From Hofstenia miamia (Eukaryota; Xenacoelomorpha; Acoela), in NCBI GenBank assembly GCA_004352715.1, contig SCFE01000009.1, positions 2,277,799-2,341,798 on the forward strand: DNA of 64,000 bases, written 5' to 3'. Each line of letters opens with the position of its first letter. Within the stretch, counting starts at the first letter, position 1. The notes beneath the pieces were generated by a model. The model searched no databases and was not told where the DNA came from. It saw only the letters and a program-made list of their open reading frames with translations. Position numbers and translations under genes: made by a program. Below, piece after piece: positions 22,940 through 34,622 of this stretch.

Positions 22940-24300
22940 ATTATTATTAATAATATTAATATTATTCCTTCTTACAGCCTCTCGCTGGTACGACTCTCAA
23001 ATTGAGGAACTCATCAGTGCCCAGGTAGTCTTAGATCTTTTTTCAGGACTCTAGCTAACAATGCTGCCTTTTGTACTACCTCCCCTTCCCACTTCGATAG
23101 TCCCAATTCCTTCAATCATCTCTTATGTTTCTTACATAATGCGTCAACTACTACTTTATTCAGTTTCCACAATCTCTCTATTTCCTCTACCAACTTCCTG
23201 TACTTGTCCACCTTATCTTTTTCCTTGCTTTCTACATTTCTGTCGGAATTGCAATGTCTATCCCTGTTCTTATTACATTTTCTTTGTCTACAACTAATAT
23301 GTCTGGCCTTCGTGCTTCCATCACTTAGGTAGTCTTTGTTTCTGAAGTTCCACAGCATCTTACCCATCGAGTTCTCTATGACTCGCTGTGGCTTATTCTC
23401 AAGCCACATTTCTCCTGCTTCTAACCTATGCAGCCTACTCAAGCTCTAATATATCCTACGTCTGAACTTGTAATGCCTTAACTAACACTCATTTTGTGCT
23501 AACTTCACACATCCTGCTATCAGATGATCTACAGTCTCAACCTTTTCACAGAGCCTACATTTGCCAGTTACCTCAGTTTTCTTATCTATGTGCTTCTCTA
23601 ACCATTTTGTTCTGATTGTTTGCTCCTATGCTGCTATTATCAGTGTGTATATTTCCCTTTTAAGTAGTGGCCTCCATGTATATACTCCTCCAGTATTATT
23701 CATGCATTGCCTTCAGCTTATATATTGTTTGTCTATGTGCTTCTTTCCTACTCTGATATACATGCTTTTGTACACCATCTGTTCTTCTCTTTCTTAACTC
23801 CATTTTTATCTCCGGTATTAGGATGCTTTGCTACTTATTTCTTTAGTCCTAGTGCTTCTACAGCTTCATTTTTCTTTGCCATGTACAGTACAGTCTATCA
23901 ACATCTTCATTTAAGTTGAATGCTTTTTCTGTTGCTAACAACTTCAAGATCTCTCTCTATTTCCTTTGTTCATTTCAATTCTAAATAGCTGTTTTTCTTA
24001 ATATAATCGAAGTTTTTATTGCTTTGTTATGTCTGTCTTATGCTGTTGCATCTTACCTCGATTGTCGGCCTTGGTTTTTTTCCAATTTTATCAATACTCT
24101 CTTCTACTCTACTTCATTCGTTCTACTGTTATTCTCCTTGTTTGCTTCTTCTAGAGCAAAGAACGAATATTTTGGGACCACATCATTTTAATGTTTCTTC
24201 TTCCAATTCCAAAACTTGTCAATCCTTTCTTGGCCAAATGACCACTTCAGATATCAGATGATTGTAGCATATTTCAACACAAGTTTCCCATGTCCCGTCT
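22940..24300 (-). mobile_element. 5'-truncated R2-like non-LTR retrotransposon, decayed
   Basis: The minus-strand reading, with frameshifts, keeps the order expected of the C-terminal half of an R2-group polyprotein. About 23900 has a block like FNLDGDVDRLY of the copy at 57.8 kb. A CCHC zinc knuckle (CRLCEKVETVDHLIAGC) is at 23509-23559. A restriction-enzyme-like endonuclease motif follows, with RRPD at 23301-23309 and GIDIAIP at about 23244-23264, then a K..KY segment. The end reads LGTDEFLNLRVVPARGCKKE at about 22970-23025. An AAT-rich tail at 22941-22968 fits a retrotransposon 3' end. Stops and frame changes show it is dead. The reverse transcriptase core is missing or unrecognisable. Confidence 0.75.
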
Positions 24301-25371
24301 CTCAATTTCTTTTAAGTAGAGTATGACAATTGAAGTTCTAACAAAGTTTTGTAGGGGCATGTTTAACAGTCGACGTTTACTTTTTAAGCATTTGTAGGAG
24401 ATAGTTCCAAAGTTAAAGACTAGAAGTTATATGTAAAAATTGTTATTACTAATACTAGATGGCAGACCAGATTCGGAATTAGCAATATTAATAAATCAAG
24501 TACACTTCCTCAGGAATTCCTTCATTTGGTGATTAAAAATATATTAATAAAATAACTTGCGCAAGCAAATAACCTCTTCAAGTTTATCGATTACCAAACT
24601 TCACACCTACATTTATTTTTTAAATAGATATTGAAATCCAAGAAGTACTCTCGTAAAACTATTCGTCGTTGCTCTACGTCAGTATTTCCCTGATCCTAAA
24701 AAAGTTCATTAAAATATTGCGTTTCTGTCTCCTTAAGAGGAACACAAAAGCAGACATTTGACAGTTGGTTTAAGTATTTCTGCTGAAGTGGTTAATATAT
24801 GTTAAAGCTAGAGCATATCTGCAATCGAACGACTTGAAAAATTTTATCGAACTGAAAATGATGAACCTTTATGACCTATATATATATATCAAATTGTGGA
24901 AAAATTGTTTTCAAACTTCGACAACTTCTAATTTTTAAACATTGGCATAAAACTTTTTTGCTGTATTTATGATTACTTTTGTAAAAACTTTGGAAAAAAT
25001 AATTCACTTTATCAGTTGCTATCAAACTACAACCTAAAAAATGTTGCATTAATATGTACACTAATTTAAATTGCTAATATTTACCTCCTAACTAAGCTTT
25101 TTAACGCCATTGCTAAATAGCCTATATTAATATGAAACAATTATTAAATAAACTAAAAATTTATATCTCATCTATTAAGCAATTAGGTTGAACAATTGGT
25201 CAATTTTTGCTTTAATTAAAATTTTTTTCAAGGAAATATTTTAGTACGAAAAATGTTCTGTAAATATATCATTCACTGTACTGAGTTGAAGTAACATCAT
25301 TGGTTTACTGCATGCATTTTAGCAAGGAAGCTACAAATTTGTTAGAAAAATTTCAATTGCATCTCATTTAC
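24301..25371. other. AT-rich stretch without a recognised gene
   Basis: No recognisable element. It would lie downstream of, or in an intron of, the minus-strand gene whose exons begin at 25372. Confidence 0.5.
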
Positions 25372-25790
25372 CTTTAAGGTATTCCATTCATCATAATAAT
25401 CTGGATTCTCCATAATTTTTTTGATATGTCGTGAGATATTGACATAACCATAGATGATACTACTCCCATGTAATGTTGAGCATTGTACTAAATTGTACTG
25501 CTGCGCCTGCAATACCGAAAATGAATAACTATACTTATAAAAAAGGTTCCTATTGTCTGCATTACAACTATCCACCGAAGTCCTATTGAGGCAGGGTGCC
25601 GTTTTAAAGCGGAAGTGAATGAAAAGACACTCCTCTATCCCATGGTGCTTTCAGATGCAAAATTTACATTTACTTCCGCTTAGAGAGTTTATCAAAGTCA
25701 TTATAGAGGACATAATCTAAGCAGGCGCAGATTAAATCTCTTCGTGAAATGATTTGCCTCTTAATCGAATCTACCATGAGGATTTCCCCA
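25372..25790 (-). CDS. Two candidate exons of one unknown gene, 91-nt intron
   Basis: Upstream exon 25674-25790: acceptor GGGTTTATTCAG, frame GEILMVDSIKRQIISRRDLI then CACLDYVLYNDFDKLSKR, donor GGAA/GTAAATG. Downstream exon 25372-25582: acceptor GCCTCAATAG, frame TSVDSCNADNRNLFYKYSYS through a tyrosine-rich stretch to DYYDEWNTLK, donor AAAG/GTAAAT. The upstream exon ends two bases into a codon and the downstream exon supplies the missing G, so the frame runs uninterrupted for 109 codons across both exons. The intron (25583-25673) is 91 nt. Both outer borders are splice sites, so more exons should lie on either side. The product is not recognised; there is no membrane segment or signal peptide. 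Confidence 0.5.
25604..25683. repeat. Inverted repeat spanning a candidate intron
   Basis: TAAAGCGGAAGTGAATG (25604-25620) pairs with CATTTACTTCCGCTTAG (25667-25683) over about 16 bp around a 46-bp loop. One arm covers the putative 5' splice site of the minus-strand intron at 25673. Confidence 0.6.
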
Positions 25791-26196
25791 CTGAATAAAC
25801 CCAGCTAAAGTATACAATATCCATTGCATTTTAGAAATATCGATACATTTTGTGTATGTTGCCTCATTTTTGGCGCCGCTCATACTACTTATGTCCGCAC
25901 TTATTAACCTTAAGCCCAATTAAAAGGACAAACCATTTTTGCACATTTTATCCAAACCTATTTGGACATTTGAAAAACTTGAAGCCTGAATAGGCCTATT
26001 TGGGAGCATGATTAATGCAATGTAGAAAATTTCTATTAAAGCGTATTGCTGTGGCTGAAGTAATAAATATTTTTTTGAAATTTCGAATTTTTAAAAAAGA
26101 TATGAACTCTCTCTATGCCTAACGTTAATGTATTTATAACGTTTTAAGCTCGTGGCGGCAATATGCATTAATTTGACTGTTTCTTGATATGTGCAG

Positions 26197-26240
26197 AGAT
26201 ATCACAAACTCATTGAGGCGTGCCGTGTGCAAAGTGAGAG
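26197..26240 (+). CDS. Candidate 44-nt internal exon, unknown
   Basis: Bounded by GATATGTGCAG and a GTGAGAG/GTAGCG donor. It reads RYHKLIEACRVQSE in phase 0 at entry. GC is higher than the flanks. Too short to identify; a chance pair of splice-like sites is possible. Confidence 0.25.
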
Positions 26241-26298
26241 GTAGCGTGAAGGAAGCATAGCATTATTTTTTAAACAATAAGCGTTTAAAGTTTTATTA

Positions 26299-26493
26299 AT
26301 GAAAAATTTGGAAAAACCACCGGACCTTTTAAATGCATTGTGTGAAAAACGCAAACAATTGAATGCACCTCGAAGCCCACATCAAATCTGGGGCATACGC
26401 AGGATTTTCTCACGGGAGGAGAATACTTCAGTTTTGATCAACTTGAGTGAACAAAAGCACGGCGAAATACAGATAATTTTTGCAAAATATTGA
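26299..26493 (+). CDS. Open frame, 64 codons, unknown basic protein
   Basis: An ATG-to-TGA frame beginning MKNLEKPPDLLNALCEKRKQ, continuing LNAPRSPHQIWGIRRIF, in a patch clearly richer in GC than its surroundings. It is rich in Lys and Arg with one Trp. It sits 58 bp after the 26197-26240 candidate on the same strand; that gap is short for an intron. It could be a 5' exon, a transposon-derived fragment or chance. Confidence 0.28.
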   Translation: MKNLEKPPDLLNALCEKRKQLNAPRSPHQIWGIRRIFSREENTSVLINLSEQKHGEIQIIFAKY

Positions 26494-27734
26494 AAAATGT
26501 ACCCTGAAAATGCATCTCATCATGTTATATTCCAATTTTCACTAATTTTTTCAATTTGTTTTTTTGATTTATTCAATCAAAATCAAAGCCGGGCACCTGA
26601 CAGGGAGAGCGTTACACTATTTCCCCCTTGAATTTTCCACTGTTACAAGTGCATATTCTAGTACGTCTTAACAAAATACAGAAAATTCAAAAATTGTGCG
26701 AAGTTTCTGTGATTTATTTTATTATTAATCGCTAGTTGTTGGTATAGATTATCAATGGAAACTAAGCTACATGAATTACGTAGGATTTTTATCTATTCAG
26801 TCTGAACGTTGAATTGGAAGTGTTTCAGTGTGTAAATGAACTGCTGATTAAGTAAGTTGTAAATTTAGGGAATTCCTTTTCCTTTCAGTCCTTCTTATAT
26901 TTTTTGTATTAATGTTTTCGCTATATAGATAATTTTCCTTCAAAATCTACGCTAAATACTTTACGCAGTTGTAAATATATTTAAAATTATCAAAAATACA
27001 TCAATCCAATCGGAATGGTAGGACTATAGACATATTGGATTTGCATGTAGAGGAGATAAAACACTTTCGAAATCAGAATTAATTATATGGCAATCAAATA
27101 TATTATTGGACATTAATGAAGCTCTTTATATCACGTTCTTGCTGAGAGCTTCATTCAAAGATATCCGGTCTTTATAAAAGAATGAAAAAATAGAGGATGC
27201 CATCAAAGTCGGCAAAAAAGATTTCTTAATCGAATCTCTGTTAGACGCAAAAAACTAAAATTTCATTATTTCTCTTTAATATTAACAGGAATTATATGTT
27301 TGGTAGCAAATAAACATCGTAACACTCTCTGTATACAATTTTGATTTATTTTCATGGACTGTAATACATGTTAATTTGTTGTTTTTGGTGACATTATCAT
27401 GTGCTTATAGACAACAACACACGTTGCCAACAATTCTCATCTAATGAAATATCGCATGCATGCATAATAATTTACTAAAATTTACATTAGAATAAAGTAA
27501 ATAAATACCATCATTAAAATAAAATATGTAGTAGATGCTTAAAACCTATAGATGGCCATACAAGAACAGCAAATCCTGTTTTGATAGTGTGTACAAAAAG
27601 CCTTTGTTATCTACCGAGCAATGATATTGTTATGCACAAAGAGTATATCATTGGAAGAATGTTTCTAATATATCGAATTACAAAAACTATTATGGCAAAC
27701 TCATCTTTAAATTTGCAAAAATCAAACAACGGGT
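26494..27734. other. AT-rich stretch without a recognised gene
   Basis: A GC-richer block at about 26585-26635 has no recognisable RNA or protein. Otherwise plain AT-rich sequence. Confidence 0.5.
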
Positions 27735-29110
27735 AAATGAGTAAATAAATAAATAAATAGTCATTTTATTTCCTGTACATTTATATACAAAAATAACACA
27801 CATGTAAAGAAGAAAAAATAAAAATAAAATTAAACACAGAAATCCAAAATGCTGTACATTGCTAGTAGTTTTAGTAAACATCATTTTTAATATATTTTGG
27901 TAAGTCGTCATTTCTAAGATAATTTACAACCATTGGTAAAAATGATTTTTGAAAGCGAGTTGTTCTGAAACATTAAGATAATAATTTCAGAGTGATGATC
28001 AACATTATTAATAACATTCTCCACAAACTTGACAAAAATTGTTTTTTAAAATAATCATCTACAATTGATACCACTTTTGTTTGGTAAAATTTGACACTGG
28101 TAAACTTTATTTAAATAAGTAAGATGTTTTCGCAATTTGGCTTTCTGTTTTTCACTTAAGCAAAACCCCAAAAACTATTGATCCATACATGTAGTGAGGC
28201 AAGACGAACGATTTGAATAGAATAACTTGTCTAGGATAATCAAGATTTTTGATCATTACATTAACATTCTCATCCCATTTTAAATGATCATCAAAATGCA
28301 AACCCAGGTATTTTGAATTGTTTACCTTGCTTATGCTTTTGTTCATGATGTTAATAGCTTCATCAGCAATCTCATCCAAACACTCATTTGAACATCTTTC
28401 TTTAAAAATTAATTCTTTGCATTTTACAAGATTAAAAATTACGTTACGACTTTTACAGAAATCCTCAATTGCAGCAATATCACTTTTGTATAATTCAAAA
28501 TCATTTATATTGTGAATGGCTTTTAAAATTTTAGTATCATCTGAGTATTTTCTTTAATCACAATATTTGGCCTTCATAGAATTAGTGCTATATTTAAAAA
28601 GAGGGCCACTCATAGGCCTCCTCTGTGGTATCCCTACTAAGATATTGGCATATTCTGATCGGATTTTACCGTTTTCACACATTGTTTAAACCCATTCTTA
28701 TAACTACAGAGCCACTTTGTAATCCATCTGTAATTCTCAACTGCAACTTCACTAATATTAGTTAAAAGAACATTTTGTAAAATAGTATTCGAGCCTAAAG
28801 AAAAATTGACAAACATTTAATAAAACATTTACCGCAATCAAGCTTTTAAGTATTTTGTGATTCAAGCAAAGTAAGGCATCAACAGTCGACATCCCATTTT
28901 TGTAGGCAAACTGTTTAACGTCATCAACATCACTAATAATCTCAATTAGGTACTTCAGCGCAGTTCTATTTAGACATCTCACTGTAATAGGAGTTACTAC
29001 AACTGGTCTAAGATATTGCATGTTTTCAATGGATGAATCAATTTTTTAGGATGTATCTTGTGTGTAAAAAGTAGTTCACTGAGATAATCTTTAATATAAG
29101 CCTGTAGTAA
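27735..29110 (-). mobile_element. 5'-truncated CR1/jockey-like non-LTR retrotransposon, dead
   Basis: The minus-strand reading keeps reverse transcriptase blocks in order: LRPVVVTPITVRCLNRTALK near 29000; KQFAYKNGMSTVDALLCLNH near 28900; NFSLGSNTI near 28800 where an FSKAFD-type block with a catalytic Asp is expected; GIPQRRPMSGPLF near 28620; YSDD at 28536-28547 in place of YADD; and a thumb block SKYLGLHFDDHLKWDENV near 28280. The C-terminal part continues to about 27880. The 3' end carries an AATAAA-like signal and an (ATTT)n tail at 27735-27762, typical of CR1-like ends. Loss of the first catalytic Asp plus frameshifts shows it is inactive. No endonuclease domain is present, so it is 5' truncated. 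Confidence 0.82.
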
Positions 29111-31079
29111 TTAATTCAGAATGAAGTCAAGGGCTAGGATGCTTAGATTTAAAATGAAATCTAGCATTAAGTGGAGAAATTTTAAATATCAGGCGCCCTC
29201 ATAGCCCTAAATTCAATGAAAGAAGATTGTGCAACCACGTTGAAAATTTTTTGTAAAGAAGGAAATTGGTTGTAGCAATTACATTACATGCATGTGCGCT
29301 TCATTGAATCTTCCTCATTTGTCAGTTTTGCATTTGATCAAATTTAATGTGAAACATCACTTCGCGTTACTAACCCCGCTGCAGAGAGTACTCCATCACC
29401 TTAGCAACTTCATGATCGTGGAGATTTGAGGATACCTCAAGGAAGTTGTGAAAAGTTCACCCAAGCACTCCAGTTGCTTATTACGCAATACATTAGTTCA
29501 GCAACAAATGAAAAAGGAAAAAGGACAGCTTGAAATTTGTCAACTACATATTGTTAAAAACAATACAGTAGTGGGAATGTCAAGATTGTTACAAGATTAA
29601 TTGCTACTGCCGACCTTTTAAATTTGCTCTTTGAGTCAGTAGTCTGTTTCCGTACCAAACAAAAATACATAGTGCACGCAAAAATGAAAAAAAAATTATG
29701 CTTCAGCGTGAAACTTAAAAGTTTTGGCCAGTGATAAAATGAGAAGTATAATTTCTTGCTAAGGTAATCTTTTCAGATATTTTTCTAGGATTGTTTTTCA
29801 CTTTAGTTAAAAATTTTGGCCCAATTTTGCTCCGTAAGTAAATGTCTGCAATTCGAAGAATTCCTTTGACTCGGAATTTTAAAAAAATTTAAATATAAAA
29901 TGTCAAAACTTTACACGAAAGGTTTTATGTTTTAATTGGCAGTCTGTTTTTGGGGCCATAAACTTTGAAGTTTTTGGTCAGGCACGTTACCATCTCTGAA
30001 GAAAAACCAAGGCCTACTGTAGGCATAGCTGGCGATTTGCCGTAGAATAAGCTAAAATGAGGCATTAACATTCACGTCCTCTCATTTATGTAAGAAATTG
30101 TTTTAAAAATTAAATGCAACAATTAGTAATTTTATTACAATTATTTAAACGATATTGTATAAAAACAATATTAAAAAATGAGGCCATGCATAGTAAGCCA
30201 AAAATTTAAAGCTAACATACATTCAAAATAGAGATTAGACAGATTGACCGCTATTATATTCATATTTAATACATCTAAGCATTCTACGCGGTGATGCAGC
30301 ACTTCTACAAGTTTTTTCAATATACTACTTGCATAAGGCCTGACCATTAGGGTAACAATTCACTGGTTTTAAAGCAAATGCGGTGGTGGTGGTAACGCTT
30401 CAGAAGTGGAAAAAAATGTGTTATGTTCTTTATATTGTATACATGCGCAAAATTTTGCAATACATTCTATTTTAAACTGTATTTATTGCGTCAATATATT
30501 TTTAGTTTCACAAATCATTAAGGCGTCATTAAAGTAGGCCTTGGGTGAAACCATCTAAATTATTTCAATAGATTTCTACAAAGATTATAAAACTCGTAAG
30601 ATATTGTGTACATTAAGCGTTTCGCAAACTCTGCACTAAGTAAATTCTTCTCTATATTCGGAAAATATAAAAGCTCAACAAGACTCTTAAAATTATTTTA
30701 CTTTGATTTTTAGATGAATGTTTTGCATTAAGGATGCACTGGTGTGGTTATATTAAGAATAAATATTGACATTTTTTAGTAAATGGCAGTTTACAGAATA
30801 CTCTAAGCGATTTGTTTCCGCCCTTTTCAATATTATTCCTCTTTAGATGTTTTAATAATAGCATAGAATAACATGTTTTCACTTTTATTACACCCTTGTG
30901 TATTAAATTTGCGACTTTTATAAATCAAGAGAAAAGAATGAATGACAAATAGAATTGAATAAATACGCAAAAATAACTAGTTTTCATTGGAAACAAAAAG
31001 TTTTACAAGTATATATGATTTGCATTGAATTCTTCGGATGTATGTTTCACTTGATATAATACGGGGGTCCCAATGATCG
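29111..31079. other. AT-rich stretch without a recognised gene
   Basis: A GC-richer patch at about 29340-29480 has no open frame longer than about 20 codons. Nothing else recognised. Confidence 0.5.
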
Positions 31080-31150
31080 ATGAAATGAAGACTATCCAAA
31101 ACATTTTTCACTATTGTCAGTAACGGCGGGTGGAACCAAGAAAGATTGGC

Positions 31151-31211
31151 ATGGCCCGTAGCAGGACAAGACGCGTTCTAAATAAAACTTTGGGTGTACA
31201 AAGGGGGTACG
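31151..31211 (+). CDS. Candidate first coding exon, unknown
   Basis: An ATG in a favourable context (GGCATGG) opens MARSRTRRVLNKTLGVQRGY and reaches a TACG/GTAAAA donor after 20 codons plus one base. The surrounding 31060-31240 is GC-richer than average, as expected of an exon with its 5' leader. The peptide is strongly basic. No family is recognised. If the donor is ignored, the frame runs on for about 50 more codons. Confidence 0.28.
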
Positions 31212-32383
31212 GTAAAAATTGTTTTTTGGGCGGTTTTGCCATTACCGTGCACACATTACAATTTTCTTGCAGCAATAAACATTATGCAACAGTTACAGCA
31301 TCTTGTATTGTTAACACGCGATGTTTACAAAAGCAAGAAATATTCACTCATGCACCACAAAAATAAGAAATTCATTATTATTTATACCTAGAAAATCTAT
31401 ACGGGTATTTCTGTCTTTCTATAGTATTAATAGTATTTAACAAAACTTAGTAACATTCTCCTAAGTTAGTATTTATTACTGAATCTTTCGCCAATATAGC
31501 CTTGTATGTATGTTTTACATGAAAGGTAAAAATATTTCAAAAGAGAAGCCTTAAAACAGTTGAAATTAGCGCTTATTTAATTTGATTTTAGGCATACAAG
31601 TATATTTAAACAATTGAATTTTAGTTACAATTGAATTTTCGCTTTCTTACGTTGAAAATAAATATACATGTATTTTATTTGATATAGGCAATGATCAATT
31701 GTGGTTTCATATATACAGGCTGATCATAAAGTCCTTACTGCATTTTCTTTTGCTATGAAAATTCCATTACAATAATAATTCAATGAAACCAGTTTTATTT
31801 GATAATCAATGTAATGGTAAATTACTTCAAGTTGTTTTTAAAATGTTCGTCATTTTGTTCTATGCATAAATCGCATCTTTCGGGCAGAGATAAAATGGAA
31901 TTTTTGCACATATGAGAGTCTACTATTATTGCAATTCAGTTTGATTTTTGTAATTAAATCGTTAAAATCAGCTATAGGTACATTATAAGCTTTTTTCATT
32001 AAATTAACAGCACAAAAGGTAGTGAGGTGGCGACAAATCTGGATGTGGCCATCTCTAACTCTCTATCTCTAATGACAGCATTTTACAAAGAAATAATTTT
32101 AAGTGAAGTCGATGGTGAAGTAATAAAATTCGTATCATCAATACTATTTAAACTAATTTAGCTCTACATTGGCTATAAAAAATATTTGCTTCATTCAATT
32201 ATGTTTTGTTATAATATTTTTATGGCAAACGTCAATGCAGTAAAGACTTTATAATCACCCAGTATAAAATATACAAGTGCTTAGCTCTCTGCAATATTAC
32301 ATTACATTGATATGACACTGCAAGATATATAATAAAAACCTCGATAAGATTTAATATAATAATTCTTTTCCCAAACACACCAG

Positions 32384-32500
32384 GGAACTGATGCAGCTCC
32401 CACTAAATCTCCCAAGAAATCAGTTATCTGCAACATCATTATCGATGTTTCAGACAATTTCTCAAGAGCTCTCAAACCAGAGATCAGCTCACAAGAATAA
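32384..32500 (+). CDS. Candidate terminal exon, unknown
   Basis: A polypyrimidine tract (ATTCTTTTCCC) leads to ACACCAG, after which 38 codons read GTDAAPTKSPKKSVICNIII and DVSDNFSRALKPEISSQE, then TAA. Many codons fit the purine-any-pyrimidine pattern of coding sequence. The minus strand is also open here (LISGLRALEKLSETSIMMLQ, helical), but its codons fit the pattern less well and its splice sites are weaker. No family recognised in either reading. Confidence 0.4.
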   Translation, partial: GTDAAPTKSPKKSVICNIIIDVSDNFSRALKPEISSQE

Positions 32501-34145
32501 TTAAATTAAGTTATGGGTACTATTTCCTCTATGTATGCGCTGAGCCTTAGAGTTGAACGTTCCCATTTTTCCTTTTTTGTTTTATGCATTTGAAAATTAC
32601 TGATATTTTAGGTCCTCAGAATTTAATTTTGGACTACTTCAAAGTAACAAACCGCTTTATTTACATTTTTGAACAATTTTATCAAACATGTTTAAAAATA
32701 TTGAAAGTCTTTGGTATGGAATGGACACATCAATGGATCTGAGTGCCTTATGTAATGATATGATGAAGTTTTCTGCTAACATTTATATTAGTGCCTGTAG
32801 TATATAAAAATATTCGTTTTTTAAATGATAAATCCTATTTTTGCAAAAAAAATATTCAAATTCTTATTATAATAAATGTTCAGATAATGACTCGATTTAA
32901 TATCCATGGAAAGTACTCTCAAGTATTTTGGGTTTTGAAGAAAAACAAAGCGAACTTTTTTCAAGCATCCCGTGCGCAGAAGTTGTAGCTATAATTACGG
33001 TTGAAACTGAAAGAAGAGACAATTCTCTATTTTTAGATTTTAAACATCTTCATTAGCTCGTGAGTTATGTGCTTAAAAATTTGTTGCGAAAACCCTGACA
33101 GATTTTGAGAAATTCGTATTGAAAATCTGGTTAATCTCAAAAACATATTAACCATGGTCACACTTTTAAGACTTTGTTCGCACCAATGTGCGATTTCTCA
33201 GAGGAAATTTGCAAATTTTTGATTCGAGAAGGAAATATATAACAAGCATCACAGCACGAAGGGAAGCATGGACAAAAGTTCAACGCTTATGGTGATGTAG
33301 AATGAATTGTATACAAATTTGCATTGATGCTAGAAAATAATACTTGGAAATGGTTTTGTCGTAAAAAGTGTACACTAAAACCTTTGAAGTCAGAAGGACG
33401 TGCAATTACGCGTTTCTCTGTCACAAGGAATTCGCCGAAATTTTATAGTCAATTTACAAGAGTGTTCAGAATGACACAATTGTAATTATCGGGCACTCGA
33501 ACGAAATGCAGTTTTTTAATGCAGAGGCAATCTATGTGTCACTATCCAATCAATACATGCAATCTACTGTCCCCAAAATAAATCGTAAAAGGCTAAAGGA
33601 AAGAATTTTTAGCATTTACAAATATATGCGCATTTTTCAGTCCATTTAGGCACAGTATACTTGTATTGATTCTAATATAGTAGGGACATCTTCAACCTGT
33701 TCTAGTAATTGAAGGCCTTTGTACTAATCTAGAATAACACGTCTCGGTTTTGAATTACAAAAATACTCTTATGTAAGTTTTAGCGTGGTTTAAGAATGTT
33801 ATGGATTTTCTAAAATTACCTTACGGTTAGGAGATCATTTCACCCTATCAATAAATATATTCTTAACACACGTTATAAGTCAGTGCAAGTATTAAAAACT
33901 TTCAAAATCTCTGATTGACATGTATAATACAAGCCTTCTCTTAGTGTTGTTGTTCAGTGATACACAAATAGTAAAGTGCTAAGCGTATATTTATGCAATG
34001 ATTTTTTATTTCTAGGCTAGATAACTTGATCAAAACATAACTTAACTAGTTTCTTATATACTAAAAATATTAAGTGCAGCATTTCCGTACCTAGGCATGA
34101 TTATATTTTGAAGAACGGGATATATCTTACTACATGTCCAAAACA
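32501..34145. other. AT-rich stretch without a recognised gene
   Basis: Apart from the family A repeat copy at 32995-33130, no element or frame with support. Confidence 0.5.
32995..33130 (+). repeat. Dispersed repeat family A, partial copy
   Basis: Matches about 4680-4800 by eye: GACAATTCTCTAT, a TTTTAGATTTTAAA-like block, CTTCATT, CGTGAG and GACAGATTTTG in the same order. Confidence 0.6.
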
Positions 34146-34378
34146 TTAATGTTCTTTATACATTTCAGCGTGCTGGAGTAAATTTTTTATAGTGGACTGA
34201 AGCAGTGTTATCATCAAGCCTGAAATTATGACGAAGAATAATGCTTTGAGGCATAACATGCAAAACATAGGCAAACCTTTTTTAGGAATGTGAGCATACT
34301 TCGACAGAAGTTTAGCACTCATCATCTTGTGCATTTTTGAAATTGGAGATTGCACATTGGTAGGGTCTATAGCGAATC
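34146..34378 (-). CDS. Candidate exon, possible membrane segment, unknown
   Basis: The acceptor TTAATAGCCAG ends at 34379. A 76-codon frame follows: FAIDPTNVQSPISKMHKMMS, a basic stretch, a hydrophobic stretch MFCMLCLKALFFVIISGLMI long enough for one membrane helix, then a stop. A donor-like GTATAAAG lies near the end, so the true exon may be slightly shorter. It sits 170 bp left of the mariner. No family is recognised. Confidence 0.35.
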
Positions 34379-34622
34379 CTGGCTATTAATTAATAATTGT
34401 GCTGTTTTGAACATAGTTCTATTTTATGTCTGTTACTAGTGCATTCTTTACTCGGATACTTGTTTATAAAGGAATTAGTTGCTTATCTCTCAGGCTGAAT
34501 TTGGCACAAAAATAAGCAACCATTGAGGCTGAGATTTCTGTAATACTTGGGGTGACCAGAAAGTTCCCGGAATCATAAAAACATGAAAAATCCAAGAGCG
34601 TATTTTACTAATACAAACAATA

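Noticed and set aside
23061-23919. Three plus-strand frames of 70-80 codons rich in Pro, Ser and Cys
   Set aside because: They are antisense shadows of the minus-strand R2-like element.
26585-26640. Possible small RNA gene in a GC-rich block
   Set aside because: I could not fit a tRNA, snRNA or spliced-leader RNA: no A/B boxes, cloverleaf or Sm site that holds together.
32384-32500. Minus-strand exon (LISGLRALEKLSE reading)
   Set aside because: Protein-like, but the plus strand has a better acceptor, a clean stop and a codon pattern more typical of coding sequence. It remains the alternative.
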